Positions 1 through 8,227 of a stretch of DNA of 63,936 nt are shown here, piece after piece. Below the pieces are notes generated by a model. That model did not search any database. It worked only from the letters and a program-made list of their open reading frames with translations, and had not been told where the DNA came from. The stretch is from NCBI GenBank assembly GCA_033765345.1, contig JANRIC010000252.1:1-63936 (forward strand), given 5' to 3'. The stretch is from JANRIC01 sp033765345 (GTDB taxonomy: Bacteria > Bacteroidota > Bacteroidia > Cytophagales > Microscillaceae). The translations under genes and the position numbers were made by a program. Within the stretch, counting starts at the first letter, position 1. Every line of letters starts with the position of its first letter.

Positions 1-253
1 ATTTATATGAAATATAACTATTCTTATAAAACTTACATGCTATATTTTATCAAAACCCATATTTTGCGATATTTTATAGAGTTTTAGAAGAAAACTTACA
101 AAAAAACTCAAAAAAAACAGGGGGGTGCGAAAAGTCGGATAAATTTATACACCACCCATATAAAATATCTTGTTCTAGCATTAAACCCCTGTTTTATATG
201 GGCATACATACAAAAATTAAATTTTCGCTTAGAATATTTACACGCACAATACC
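1..253. other. AT-rich intergenic end with overlapping inverted repeats
   Basis: No gene is seen here. The stretch lies 3' of the metalloprotease that ends at 254 on the minus strand. Two inverted repeats share a segment. AAAACAGGGG (114-123) can pair with CCCCTGTTTT (186-195), and CCCATATAAAA (155-165) can pair with TTTTATATGGG (192-202). The shared TTTT at 192-195 makes the two pairings mutually exclusive. On the minus strand the GC-rich pairing ends in a run of T, so it could be a terminator with a long loop. Confidence 0.45.
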
Positions 254-2695
254 TTATTTTTCTTCAAACCCACATTGCCAATCTGCTCCGATCGGTGGTC
301 CATCAGGGGGGCTAAGGGGTTTTGTCAGGGGTACTTCGGGGGCATCGTCCAGGGCTTTTTCTATCAGAAAATAACCGTAGTCAAGATGTGCTTTCCAGGA
401 ATCAGGTTGTTTGTTTTCCTCGAGCCACTTTTTCAATTGATTCAATTGAAGGGTTGCTTCTGCTCTGACGGCAGGCGAGGCCTGGGTATTTTTTGCCAAT
501 TCAATCAAGCGATACAACATAGTCAGATTGACTACTTTTTGGACTTCGGCGGCAAGTCCTTTTTGCTTTGCGGACTTCCAGGTTTCTGCCAATAGGCGAT
601 CTATTACTTCTCTTAGACTGGGATTTTGTGCATCTCGGGCATTGTATTCTATGAGTCTGGCGGCTCTTTCGGAGTGTAGAATCAGTTGAAGGGTCATATC
701 GGCGGCAGTTTCGGCGGTTGAAAGCGGATCAAATGTGCGTCCGGTATAGGTCTTGAAGTTTTCGCGACTGCGTGTGTAGTTATATGCTTTGGGTGGAATG
801 AGCTTGAGGATATTTTCGGGTAGCGTGAGCACTTCGGGCTTAAGTGTACTGAGTAAGGACTCAAGGGCTTTTTTCTGTTCTGATGCGGGTACAATCTCTG
901 TCACAAGCTGGCCGTCGCCTCTTAGGGTATAGGTATAATTTAATCCCCCCAGCATTTTGGCGGCTGCTTCTACTTGATAGCGATGCATCAGATAAACTGG
1001 TACAAGCACATCCTCTAGGGAGGACATGGGTACCCCCATTGGGATATTTTTTTCTGAGAAGTTATTGAGGGCAATCTGGCGCACCTGGATCAGTCGATTG
1101 AGTTCGTCGGCGGCATGGATTCCTGTATCCCAAAGGTGGGCTTGTGGGTGTGCGCTTCCTAGAGGGCGGGAATCAGCATCAGAAATAAACTGTAGCCCCT
1201 GTCTGAGTGCTGCTTGAATGATTTTATTGAGTTCTTCTTTTTCATTTTTATCGCTCGGAATATCGCTGTAACCATATTGAATAGCCACCTTATCCCATTC
1301 GCCGATGCCTGTATCGTAGGCTTCCGACCAATCTAGCCGTCCGTCTTTACCTATTTGGATAAAAGGAGGTGGATAATCCATGACAGAAGCTCGGTTATTG
1401 ACGCTTGAGGTATAATTATGCGCCAAACCCAGCGTATGTCCAATTTCATGGGCTACCAATTGTCGAAGCCTTGCGAGGGCAATTTCACGCATGGCTGTGG
1501 GCACTTCCTTGCCAGATTCGTAAGGAGCAAGCAGCCCTTCGGCAATGAGATAATCTTGCCGCAGGCGCAAAGAACCCAGTGTAACGTGCCCTTTGATGAT
1601 CTCTCCGGTGCGTGGGTCAGTGACAGACGAGCCATAAGACCAACCTCTTGTGGCACGATGAACCCATTGGACAAGGTTGTAGCGCACATCCATGGGATCG
1701 GCATCTTCGGGCATCAGTTTGACCTGGAAAGCATCTTTATACCCAGCAGCTTCAAAAGCCTGATTCCACCAGATAGCCCCCTCGAACATGGCTGTGCGGA
1801 TGGGTTCGGGTGTGCCTCTGTCAATATAGTACACAATTGGCTCAATGGCTTCACTGAGGGCGGCATTGGGGTCTTTTTTCTTTAATCTGTGCCTAGAAAT
1901 GAAGCGTTTGACGAATGAACCGCCCAAGGGGGCAGCATAATCCTGGTAGTCTATGCCGAAATATCCGGCTCTGGGGTCGGATTCTCGTGGCTGATATTTG
2001 TTATCTGGTAATTGTACAAAAGAATGGTGCTGGCGAACAGTCACAGCCTCAGGACTGGGAACAACCTGCTGTACATAATAACCTTCGGGGCTACCGATAA
2101 AAGTCAAAATGGACTCAAATTCAGTATTTTGAGGAAAATTTTTGATGCGTGGGGGATAAAGCACCGAACGGTTCGGGTCCAATTTGTAAGTGCCTTGTTT
2201 GGTATCTTTTAAAGTCTGAGCAACTTCGTGGGCATCCTGCAACAGGAAATCAGTGGCATCTACCAGTACTTTTTTACCTTCTTCGGCGGCCACCGTAAAG
2301 CCCCAAAGCGTAGATTGAGCGAAAGCCTCCTGGACTACTCTTTTTTCATCTAGGCTTTGGCTATCAGCGCGGTAATCATAGTTGGGCTGTATGAGTAACA
2401 CTTTGGGACCGAAGCGTTGAAATTTGACGATTCGGTCTTTGCCCAATTGCCCTCGGTCTAGCCCAATGTCATTAGAGCCTAGGCCAGTGGGCAAGGAATT
2501 GACATAGAGGAACTCTTCGTCCCAGCGGTCAATCTCAAGCCAAATTTTGCCTTTGGCCTCATCAAAATAAAAACTAAAAAAACCTTCGGATTTGCTCAAT
2601 CCTTTGGTTTTCAAAGCGATGCTGGGGATTTCCTGCCCTAATAAAGCTCCTGAAAAAATCAGCAAGCCAAATAATATCTGTACATGTTTTTTCAT
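254..2695 (-). CDS. secreted zinc-dependent metalloprotease (DUF5117/DUF4953-type)
   Basis: The 813-residue protein starts with a signal peptide (lysine-rich start, hydrophobic core to about residue 20) and should act outside the cytoplasm. The zinc site HEIGHTLGLAHN begins near residue 416 and matches HExxHxxGxxH: three histidine ligands and a glutamate base. A Met-turn-like SVMDYPPP follows about 20 residues later, as in metzincins. Length and the long N-terminal region before the catalytic domain fit the large Bacteroidota family annotated as zinc-dependent metalloproteases with DUF5117 and DUF4953 regions. It is transcribed alone; the gene before it on this strand (2804-3907) is separated by 108 bases. 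The substrate cannot be told from sequence. Confidence 0.9.
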   Translation of the reverse strand: MKKHVQILFGLLIFSGALLGQEIPSIALKTKGLSKSEGFFSFYFDEAKGKIWLEIDRWDEEFLYVNSLPTGLGSNDIGLDRGQLGKDRIVKFQRFGPKVLLIQPNYDYRADSQSLDEKRVVQEAFAQSTLWGFTVAAEEGKKVLVDATDFLLQDAHEVAQTLKDTKQGTYKLDPNRSVLYPPRIKNFPQNTEFESILTFIGSPEGYYVQQVVPSPEAVTVRQHHSFVQLPDNKYQPRESDPRAGYFGIDYQDYAAPLGGSFVKRFISRHRLKKKDPNAALSEAIEPIVYYIDRGTPEPIRTAMFEGAIWWNQAFEAAGYKDAFQVKLMPEDADPMDVRYNLVQWVHRATRGWSYGSSVTDPRTGEIIKGHVTLGSLRLRQDYLIAEGLLAPYESGKEVPTAMREIALARLRQLVAHEIGHTLGLAHNYTSSVNNRASVMDYPPPFIQIGKDGRLDWSEAYDTGIGEWDKVAIQYGYSDIPSDKNEKEELNKIIQAALRQGLQFISDADSRPLGSAHPQAHLWDTGIHAADELNRLIQVRQIALNNFSEKNIPMGVPMSSLEDVLVPVYLMHRYQVEAAAKMLGGLNYTYTLRGDGQLVTEIVPASEQKKALESLLSTLKPEVLTLPENILKLIPPKAYNYTRSRENFKTYTGRTFDPLSTAETAADMTLQLILHSERAARLIEYNARDAQNPSLREVIDRLLAETWKSAKQKGLAAEVQKVVNLTMLYRLIELAKNTQASPAVRAEATLQLNQLKKWLEENKQPDSWKAHLDYGYFLIEKALDDAPEVPLTKPLSPPDGPPIGADWQCGFEEK

Positions 2696-2803
2696 TGTGT
2701 AGAATGATCGTTTTAATGGAATTTCGGGCGAATGCTAGGTAATATTTGTGGGAAAGTCAAATGTTTTTCTGAGAAAAATTCAAGGATATAGTTGTGGATA
2801 TTA

Positions 2804-3907
2804 TCATACAACCTTACATGAAGTCCCTTCTAGTGTAGTTTTCCAAATAGAATTTTTATCTGAAATATCAATCGTGCAAGAGATTAATCCATACCTATAT
2901 TTGATCTCTTGAACGCTACTATTGAATTGTTTGATAATCTTAGTAACTCGATTTGTTCTTTTTTTTGGTTTTTTGCTAACATCAGTAGGTGTTGTGATAT
3001 ATAGTTCTTTGGACATCTTTTTATATCTTTCTACCATTTCATTGGGAGGGAGTTTCTTTTTTTTATTCCATGGTGTAATAGTAGATATTGGTAAGATTTC
3101 TACAAGATTATCCCAAATTTCTTGGTGAAATCCATTCTGAGAACCGTGGTGAGGAATTTTAAAATACCTTGATTTTTCAGAGATTTTAACAACTTCTGAA
3201 TTCCTAGTAATATCCAACCAGCCACGATTACTATCTGAGCATACCTCTAAATCAGCCCCTAATAAGATATTGTGGTACCCAAGTTTTAATAATAAGACTA
3301 CAGAGCGATCATTTGGGGATTGTATGACCATTTTTTGATTAGGCTGACCGAATTCTGTTATTAAAGACGAAATTTCAACGTCAAAAAGTTGAGAGCTATA
3401 ATCTGAAGGAGAAAGAGAGTGAATTTCAATGAATAAATCATTATATTTGGTGGAATATAAAAGCTTATCTTTTTCAGATAATTTGGCAGGCAGCGTCCTT
3501 GTTTTTAGAATTTCCAGGCATTTATTAAATTCTTTTGTTGATGAGTTAGAGCCGATTTTGTTCAATTTTTCATAATCAAGAGAAACAAATTGTAAGAACT
3601 TCTTTAAATCATTGGCTCTTGCAAACGAAAATATAGCCTGCTCACATTTCTCTAATATTTCTGAAATCCCTCTTATGTGATCATCGTGCCAATGTGTACA
3701 TACAATTAGCTTAACGGAATTCAATTCAACTTCTTTTTTAACAAGCAATTCTAGTGGGAGGCTTTTTTTAGTATCTGGATTATAGCAACTATCCACAATT
3801 ATCCACTCATTATTACCCACATGAATGATCAAACTCTCTCCATATCCCCCACCAGTTCCTATCAAGTTAATTTCTGCAATATTTGGTATCAATTTACAAC
3901 TAATCAA
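2804..3907 (-). CDS. metallo-beta-lactamase-fold hydrolase, ComEC/Rec2-like
   Basis: This is a 367-residue metallo-beta-lactamase-fold protein. The metal motif THWHDDH (residues 71-77) matches HxHxDH. A later LLGADLE gives the expected acidic ligand, and HHGSQNG matches the HHGS motif of the ComEC-type hydrolase branch. There is no signal peptide or membrane segment, so it is a soluble stand-alone domain, unlike true ComEC. It is the last gene of a three-gene operon. It appears to start with TTG at 3907, overlapping the end of the upstream gene by 8 bases, which suggests translational coupling. Related hydrolases cut nucleic acid or phosphodiester substrates and occur in some defence cassettes, but nothing here identifies the substrate. 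Confidence 0.85.
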   Translation of the reverse strand: MISCKLIPNIAEINLIGTGGGYGESLIIHVGNNEWIIVDSCYNPDTKKSLPLELLVKKEVELNSVKLIVCTHWHDDHIRGISEILEKCEQAIFSFARANDLKKFLQFVSLDYEKLNKIGSNSSTKEFNKCLEILKTRTLPAKLSEKDKLLYSTKYNDLFIEIHSLSPSDYSSQLFDVEISSLITEFGQPNQKMVIQSPNDRSVVLLLKLGYHNILLGADLEVCSDSNRGWLDITRNSEVVKISEKSRYFKIPHHGSQNGFHQEIWDNLVEILPISTITPWNKKKKLPPNEMVERYKKMSKELYITTPTDVSKKPKKRTNRVTKIIKQFNSSVQEIKYRYGLISCTIDISDKNSIWKTTLEGTSCKVV

Positions 3908-4436
3908 ATTTTAGTGTATTAAATAATTCAGCTGCTTTATCAGAGGCATTATCGTAATCCTCCTCATCCCATAAAATTACTCTTTGAAATCTTAAATATG
4001 ATTCTTTAGTAAGTTGCCCTCTATTCATCTTCTTGGTAATATTCCAATAAAATACAGAACCTAATTTGATTAGTTGTAAATCGTCAGGGCTTACAGAACC
4101 AAAATCGAATTCAGCGATCTCTGTTGTTCCTTGATTAATTAAATCTTCAAGTTCAGCTACAAAAAAATCATCATTAATTTCAGTAATGTGGCCACGCCAG
4201 CTTTGAATGATCGTTGAGTATATTTTTGGAAACTCTATTTTAGAGGAAGATTTTCTTAAAGTAGACTGTTCTTTTTTGTGTTCTATATCATTGGAGGTCT
4301 TACTTTTAGCTTTCTCTTCTTTGTCTGGTAAATACATGGGTACAATATTTCCTATTTCACTATTTTTATTAGAAAAAGAAGATGTATCATTTATAGGATG
4401 TTGATCAGTAGAGGTTATATTGCTAAATTTTTCCAT
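3900..4436 (-). CDS. unknown protein, middle gene of the MBL operon
   Basis: I do not recognise this 178-residue protein. The first 70 residues are polar and low in complexity (rich in Ser, Lys, Asn) and probably disordered. The second half is compact, with alternating hydrophobic strands around WRGHITEINDDFFVAEL and LGSVFYWNITKK, which suggests a small beta-barrel. It overlaps the gene before it by 22 bases and the hydrolase gene after it by 8 bases, so the three products are probably made together. It could be an adaptor between the 224-residue protein and the hydrolase; that is inference only. Confidence 0.75.
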   Translation of the reverse strand: MEKFSNITSTDQHPINDTSSFSNKNSEIGNIVPMYLPDKEEKAKSKTSNDIEHKKEQSTLRKSSSKIEFPKIYSTIIQSWRGHITEINDDFFVAELEDLINQGTTEIAEFDFGSVSPDDLQLIKLGSVFYWNITKKMNRGQLTKESYLRFQRVILWDEEDYDNASDKAAELFNTLKFD

Positions 4437-5089
4437 AAGTTAGTATAAAGTTTATTGGCTCTATCTAATGAATTTGCCCAATTTCCAGTCAATATATTAA
4501 CAATATCTTTATTATTTGTATTTTTGTTATCTGTTGTTATACCAAAATGATCATTTATATTTATACTAATGCCATCATATTGAATTAGTTCTGAAGGGTT
4601 AATAATAACATTAAAACTCCCATTTAGACCATCTTTTCTTGGATTTTCGGTAATTTGTAATGAAAGAAGTTTGGGGTCATCTATGATATTTCGCCAAATA
4701 TTGAATGATACTAGGCTATTAGAAATTTTTTCAAAATTGTGAGGATCAAATTTAAAATGAAAAACATGATTAATTCCTAAATAGGACAGAGGGGTATCTT
4801 TTAGTATCTTAAAAATACTAACGACTAAATCTTTAGTTATTTCAAAATAATCTTGTTTAAGAGTCCTAATTAAAAATCTTTGTCTGGTAATCTCTAAATT
4901 TGCCCAATCCAAATCAAATTTAGTTATTTCCTTATGAACCATCTCAATTCTTGCATTTTGAGCATCAGATTCAGTTATTAATTTCTTATACGCCAACCAG
5001 TATGGTTGAATAATTGAAGGACTAAAATCACCAATTAATACAATACTTAAGTCAGTAATTTCAGGAGTCATTGTGTAATAATTTACCAA
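4415..5089 (-). CDS. unknown protein, first gene of the MBL operon
   Basis: I do not recognise this 224-residue soluble protein. It opens with a hydrophobic strand (LSIVLIGDFSPS, about residues 14-25), continues with a charged helical stretch, and ends with a mixed region containing a polar TDNKNTNNKD linker near residue 190. A second possible ATG lies six codons downstream (MTPEIT) and may be the true start. It leads a tightly overlapping three-gene operon that is visibly more AT-rich than the flanking genes, which hints at horizontal acquisition. No catalytic motif is visible, so a sensor or scaffold role is as likely as an enzymatic one. Confidence 0.75.
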   Translation of the reverse strand: MVNYYTMTPEITDLSIVLIGDFSPSIIQPYWLAYKKLITESDAQNARIEMVHKEITKFDLDWANLEITRQRFLIRTLKQDYFEITKDLVVSIFKILKDTPLSYLGINHVFHFKFDPHNFEKISNSLVSFNIWRNIIDDPKLLSLQITENPRKDGLNGSFNVIINPSELIQYDGISININDHFGITTDNKNTNNKDIVNILTGNWANSLDRANKLYTNLWKNLAI

Positions 5090-5319
5090 TTATTTCCTTA
5101 AATTAAAGTGATAATTTGTAAATTCCAAAATATTTACTGATTAATCAATTCTTGCTTTTTTATTTAAAGTTTTAGCTCATCTCTGATCCATTTAAGATCA
5201 TACAACTACCCACCTACGCAGGAAAAGCTTCTGCTGAGGATTCTTACAACATAGGTTTGCTTTTTTAGATTTCATTTTGTAATTATGTGTTTCAATTAGA
5301 ATATTCAACACCTTGTTTT

Positions 5320-6444
5320 ATGCAATCCAACAACGAATCTTCTTTGATTATCAGGTCTCAGGGTGACCAAAAACTCTCCAAAGAACAAAAACAGTTCAAC
5401 AACTCTATCAAAAAAATACAGCAGATTAAGGATGAAATGCTCTTGATTGAGGAAAATATCCTGTGGGTTCAGCAAAAAATTCAAAAAGAAATTAGCCCCT
5501 TGGAAGGTGAATTGGTGCAAAAAAAGATCGCCTGGGTCAAAGGCTTGGATGAAGCTTACCAGCAAAAATTTTTTAGAAAAAATGAAAAAGCTCTCATAGC
5601 CCAAATTATTGAAGAAGATTCTTTTGAATTGATTCATCATTATGGCATCTCAGAACTCCTGGAGCTTCACGACCAATACGCCGTAGATACTTATGAAGAA
5701 TATCAGCAAGAACAGAAGGAATTTAATAAGATGATGACCCAGTCTTATATGAAAAATTTCTATGGAATTGATGTAAACCCAGAGGAATTTGGCGATCTGG
5801 ATGAACCCGAAAACTTTTTCAGATTCAAAGCCAAAGTCGAGGAGCAAATTCAACAAAAAGAAGAAGAAAGAAAAAAATACAGAAAAGAGCCTAAAAAAAC
5901 TCAAAAACAACTCGAGAAAGAGAAAATCCAGGAGGAAGAAACCAAAAATATCAATAAATCAGCCCGTACCATTTATACTGAACTCGCCAAAGAACTTCAC
6001 CCCGACCTAGAATCTGATGAATTTGAAAGAGATCGTAAAACCGAACTCATGAAAGAAGTCACCAATGCCTATAACAAAAATGACCTCTATACCCTCCTTC
6101 GCCTTCAATTGGAGTACCTTGGCAACAAAATCACCAAGGTAGGCTCATTGGTGGATGAAAAACTCAGATACTACAATAAATTGCTCAAAGATCAAATCCA
6201 AGAACTTCAACTTCAAAAAATAACACAAATCCAAAAATATCCCGAATTGTCGCGCTTTAATATTTCAGGAAATAAAAATCAGATCAATTACCGATTCCGC
6301 AAAGAGAAAAACGACCTGAAAGAATTGATCGCAGTCATGGAAGCCAGGATTAAAATCTTATCTGATAAAGCCGGTTTACGTAATTTCCTTAAAAATATAA
6401 ATCAGCAAGAAGACGATGATGACTTTTTTTTCTTTCACTTTTAA
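5320..6444 (+). CDS. J-domain (DnaJ-like) protein with charged coiled-coil body
   Basis: The product has 374 residues from the ATG at 5320; a GTG at 5287 would add eleven. The first part is highly charged and predicted coiled coil, ending in a Lys/Glu-rich stretch. A short J-domain follows, with helix II TIYTELAKELHPD (HPD coded near 5998-6006) and then a helix III/IV-like MKEVTNAYNKNDLYTLLRL. The HPD tripeptide is what J-proteins use to stimulate Hsp70 ATPase. There is no glycine/phenylalanine region and no zinc finger, so it is a class III-type J-protein with an unknown client. The C-terminus is a second helical region ending in an acidic and phenylalanine-rich tail. No signal peptide; cytoplasmic. 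Confidence 0.8.
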   Translation: MQSNNESSLIIRSQGDQKLSKEQKQFNNSIKKIQQIKDEMLLIEENILWVQQKIQKEISPLEGELVQKKIAWVKGLDEAYQQKFFRKNEKALIAQIIEEDSFELIHHYGISELLELHDQYAVDTYEEYQQEQKEFNKMMTQSYMKNFYGIDVNPEEFGDLDEPENFFRFKAKVEEQIQQKEEERKKYRKEPKKTQKQLEKEKIQEEETKNINKSARTIYTELAKELHPDLESDEFERDRKTELMKEVTNAYNKNDLYTLLRLQLEYLGNKITKVGSLVDEKLRYYNKLLKDQIQELQLQKITQIQKYPELSRFNISGNKNQINYRFRKEKNDLKELIAVMEARIKILSDKAGLRNFLKNINQQEDDDDFFFFHF

Positions 6445-6657
6445 TAATCTTATGAACTAAAAATTTTTTTTTAATCAATCAAAGTGTTTAAATATTTTAT
6501 ACCTAAATACTTTATTAAAACACTAAACCCTCAGAATTTCAATCTGAGTGAATCAAGCAATTTATATAAAACGGTGATTGGTGTATAAACTTCTAAAGTT
6601 AAAATAGTGTTCTAACTCCAGGAAGGAAATATTTTTATTTACATTAAAATTGATACC

Positions 6658-7137
6658 ATGAAAATAGAAGAAGAAATAAAGCAAAAAAGCTTTAGAAATG
6701 AATACCAAAAAGCCGCTATTAATGTACTTTTTACTGGAAACTGGCTGGAAAACAAATACAAGCACTTTTTTAAGGAAAAAAAGTTTCAGATTACACTCCA
6801 GCAATACAACGTTCTAAAGATTTTAAAAGGACAATATCCAGACTCAGCTTCTATCAATCTGATCAAAAAAAATATGCTCGATAAAATGTCCGACGTATCG
6901 CGTATTGTAGAGCGTCTTCGCAAAAGTGGATTGGTTCGCAGAGAGCTTTGCCCAGATGACCGCCGCTCCGTAGACGTAACCATCACACAGGTGGGATTGG
7001 ATCTGATCAATGAAGTCGATCGGCAAAATGATGAACTGGATGCTGTACTCAATAATCTTTCGGAGGAAGAAGTTAAGATCCTCAACCAACTTTTGGATAA
7101 AGTCCGAGAGGATGACATCCAAGATCAGGAGGATTAA
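6658..7137 (+). CDS. MarR-family transcriptional regulator
   Basis: This 159-residue protein has the MarR winged helix-turn-helix. A helical dimerisation part is followed by a recognition helix region (MSDVSRIVERLRKSGLVRR) and a wing with PDDRRSVDVTIT, matching the DxRxxxV signature. The C-terminal helix (EEEVKILNQLLDKV) completes the dimer interface. Members act as cytoplasmic dimers that bind inverted repeats and release them on ligand binding or oxidation. No target operon is obvious: the gene after it is on the other strand. The start at ATG 6658 fits the beginning of the conserved fold. Confidence 0.9.
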   Translation: MKIEEEIKQKSFRNEYQKAAINVLFTGNWLENKYKHFFKEKKFQITLQQYNVLKILKGQYPDSASINLIKKNMLDKMSDVSRIVERLRKSGLVRRELCPDDRRSVDVTITQVGLDLINEVDRQNDELDAVLNNLSEEEVKILNQLLDKVREDDIQDQED

Positions 7138-7366
7138 AAAGTAACGATCCATGCTTCCCACTCAATAACCCTGGAATCGATGTTGAGAACTGTTTTATGA
7201 CATTTCTTTTGTTGGAAGCTATAAGTTTAGGTTTTATAAAATTAAGCATATTTAATTTAAAAAACCGCTATTGGGGCAAATACCCCTGGAATGCCTGTAC
7301 TTTTTGCTGGGTATGGGCAGCCTAAGAATATCGCTAAACAATCAAGCTCTGGTTGAAGGGAGTTTT

Positions 7367-8092
7367 TTATGTATGAAGAAACTTATGGAGGTCTTTGAGT
7401 TGAATCTTACCTTCATAAAAGGACTTGCTGAAAATCACACCAAAAACCCCGATTTTTTCAAGTTCTTCAATATCTTTCGTGTCTCGAATACCTCCGGTAG
7501 CCAATACTTTGAGGTCAGGGAATCGCTCCACAATTTCACGGTAGAGATCAAAAGCAGGCCCGGCAAGTGTTCCGTCACGGGCTATTTCGGTGGCCTTAAC
7601 CCGCCGAATACCTCTTTCGTGATAATACTCAATGTGCTCAAATAGATCGATTCCAGTGTGCCTTTTCCAACCTTTGGTAAGTACGATTCGGTTGAGTGAA
7701 TCAGCCGCTAGGATAATTTTTTTATTTCCGTAAGAAATCAACCAGGAGTTGAATTTATCCCTTTCGTGTACCGCTACACTGGCAACAGTAATAAACTTAG
7801 CACCAGATTCAAATACGGTACGCACATCATCATCAGAGGTGACTCCACCCGTAAAATCGACTTCTAGTTTGGTGTAATTGGTGATTGTTTCCAGGATGTT
7901 GTAATTAACTACCTGTCTTTTTTTGGCACCGTCAAGGTCTATCAAATGCAGGCGGGTAATTCCATTGTCCTCGAACTCCATGGCTAAGTCCAAGGGGTTT
8001 TTGTCATAGATTTTGATTTGGTCTATATCACCCCCAATGGTTTTGACTACCTTACCGCCTTTGATAGCCATGGAAGGAATTATTTTTATCAT
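7367..8092 (-). CDS. HisA-like (beta/alpha)8 barrel isomerase with altered catalytic residue
   Basis: At 241 residues this is the full length of HisA, the isomerase that converts ProFAR to PRFAR in histidine synthesis. Family motifs are clear: LHLIDLDGA, the phosphate-loop GG in DFTGGV, EIARDGTLAGPAFDLY and LATGGIRD. The conserved aspartate in strand beta-4 is kept (D131, aligned ten residues before GW). The strand beta-1 motif, normally PAID or PSID, reads IPSMAI here, so the first catalytic aspartate (D8 in the Thermotoga enzyme) is alanine at position 9. No other his gene is nearby. It may be a paralogue with another substrate or a weak enzyme. It is divergent from lysA. Confidence 0.8.
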   Translation of the reverse strand: MIKIIPSMAIKGGKVVKTIGGDIDQIKIYDKNPLDLAMEFEDNGITRLHLIDLDGAKKRQVVNYNILETITNYTKLEVDFTGGVTSDDDVRTVFESGAKFITVASVAVHERDKFNSWLISYGNKKIILAADSLNRIVLTKGWKRHTGIDLFEHIEYYHERGIRRVKATEIARDGTLAGPAFDLYREIVERFPDLKVLATGGIRDTKDIEELEKIGVFGVIFSKSFYEGKIQLKDLHKFLHT

Positions 8093-8227
8093 CTTTATAT
8101 ACTTAAACTTTTGTAAAAAACACTATAAATTTACAGACTAGAAATAAGATTTAATAATTTTCGCCCTCAAAATATGAAGGATTCTTGGGGCAAATATTAC
8201 TTTTACAAAATTTAATTTTAATATTCC

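Noticed and set aside
5789..6010. Lysine-rich short plus-strand ORF inside the J-domain gene
   Set aside because: It is a shadow frame of the charged coiled-coil region; the conserved HPD motif is in the other frame.
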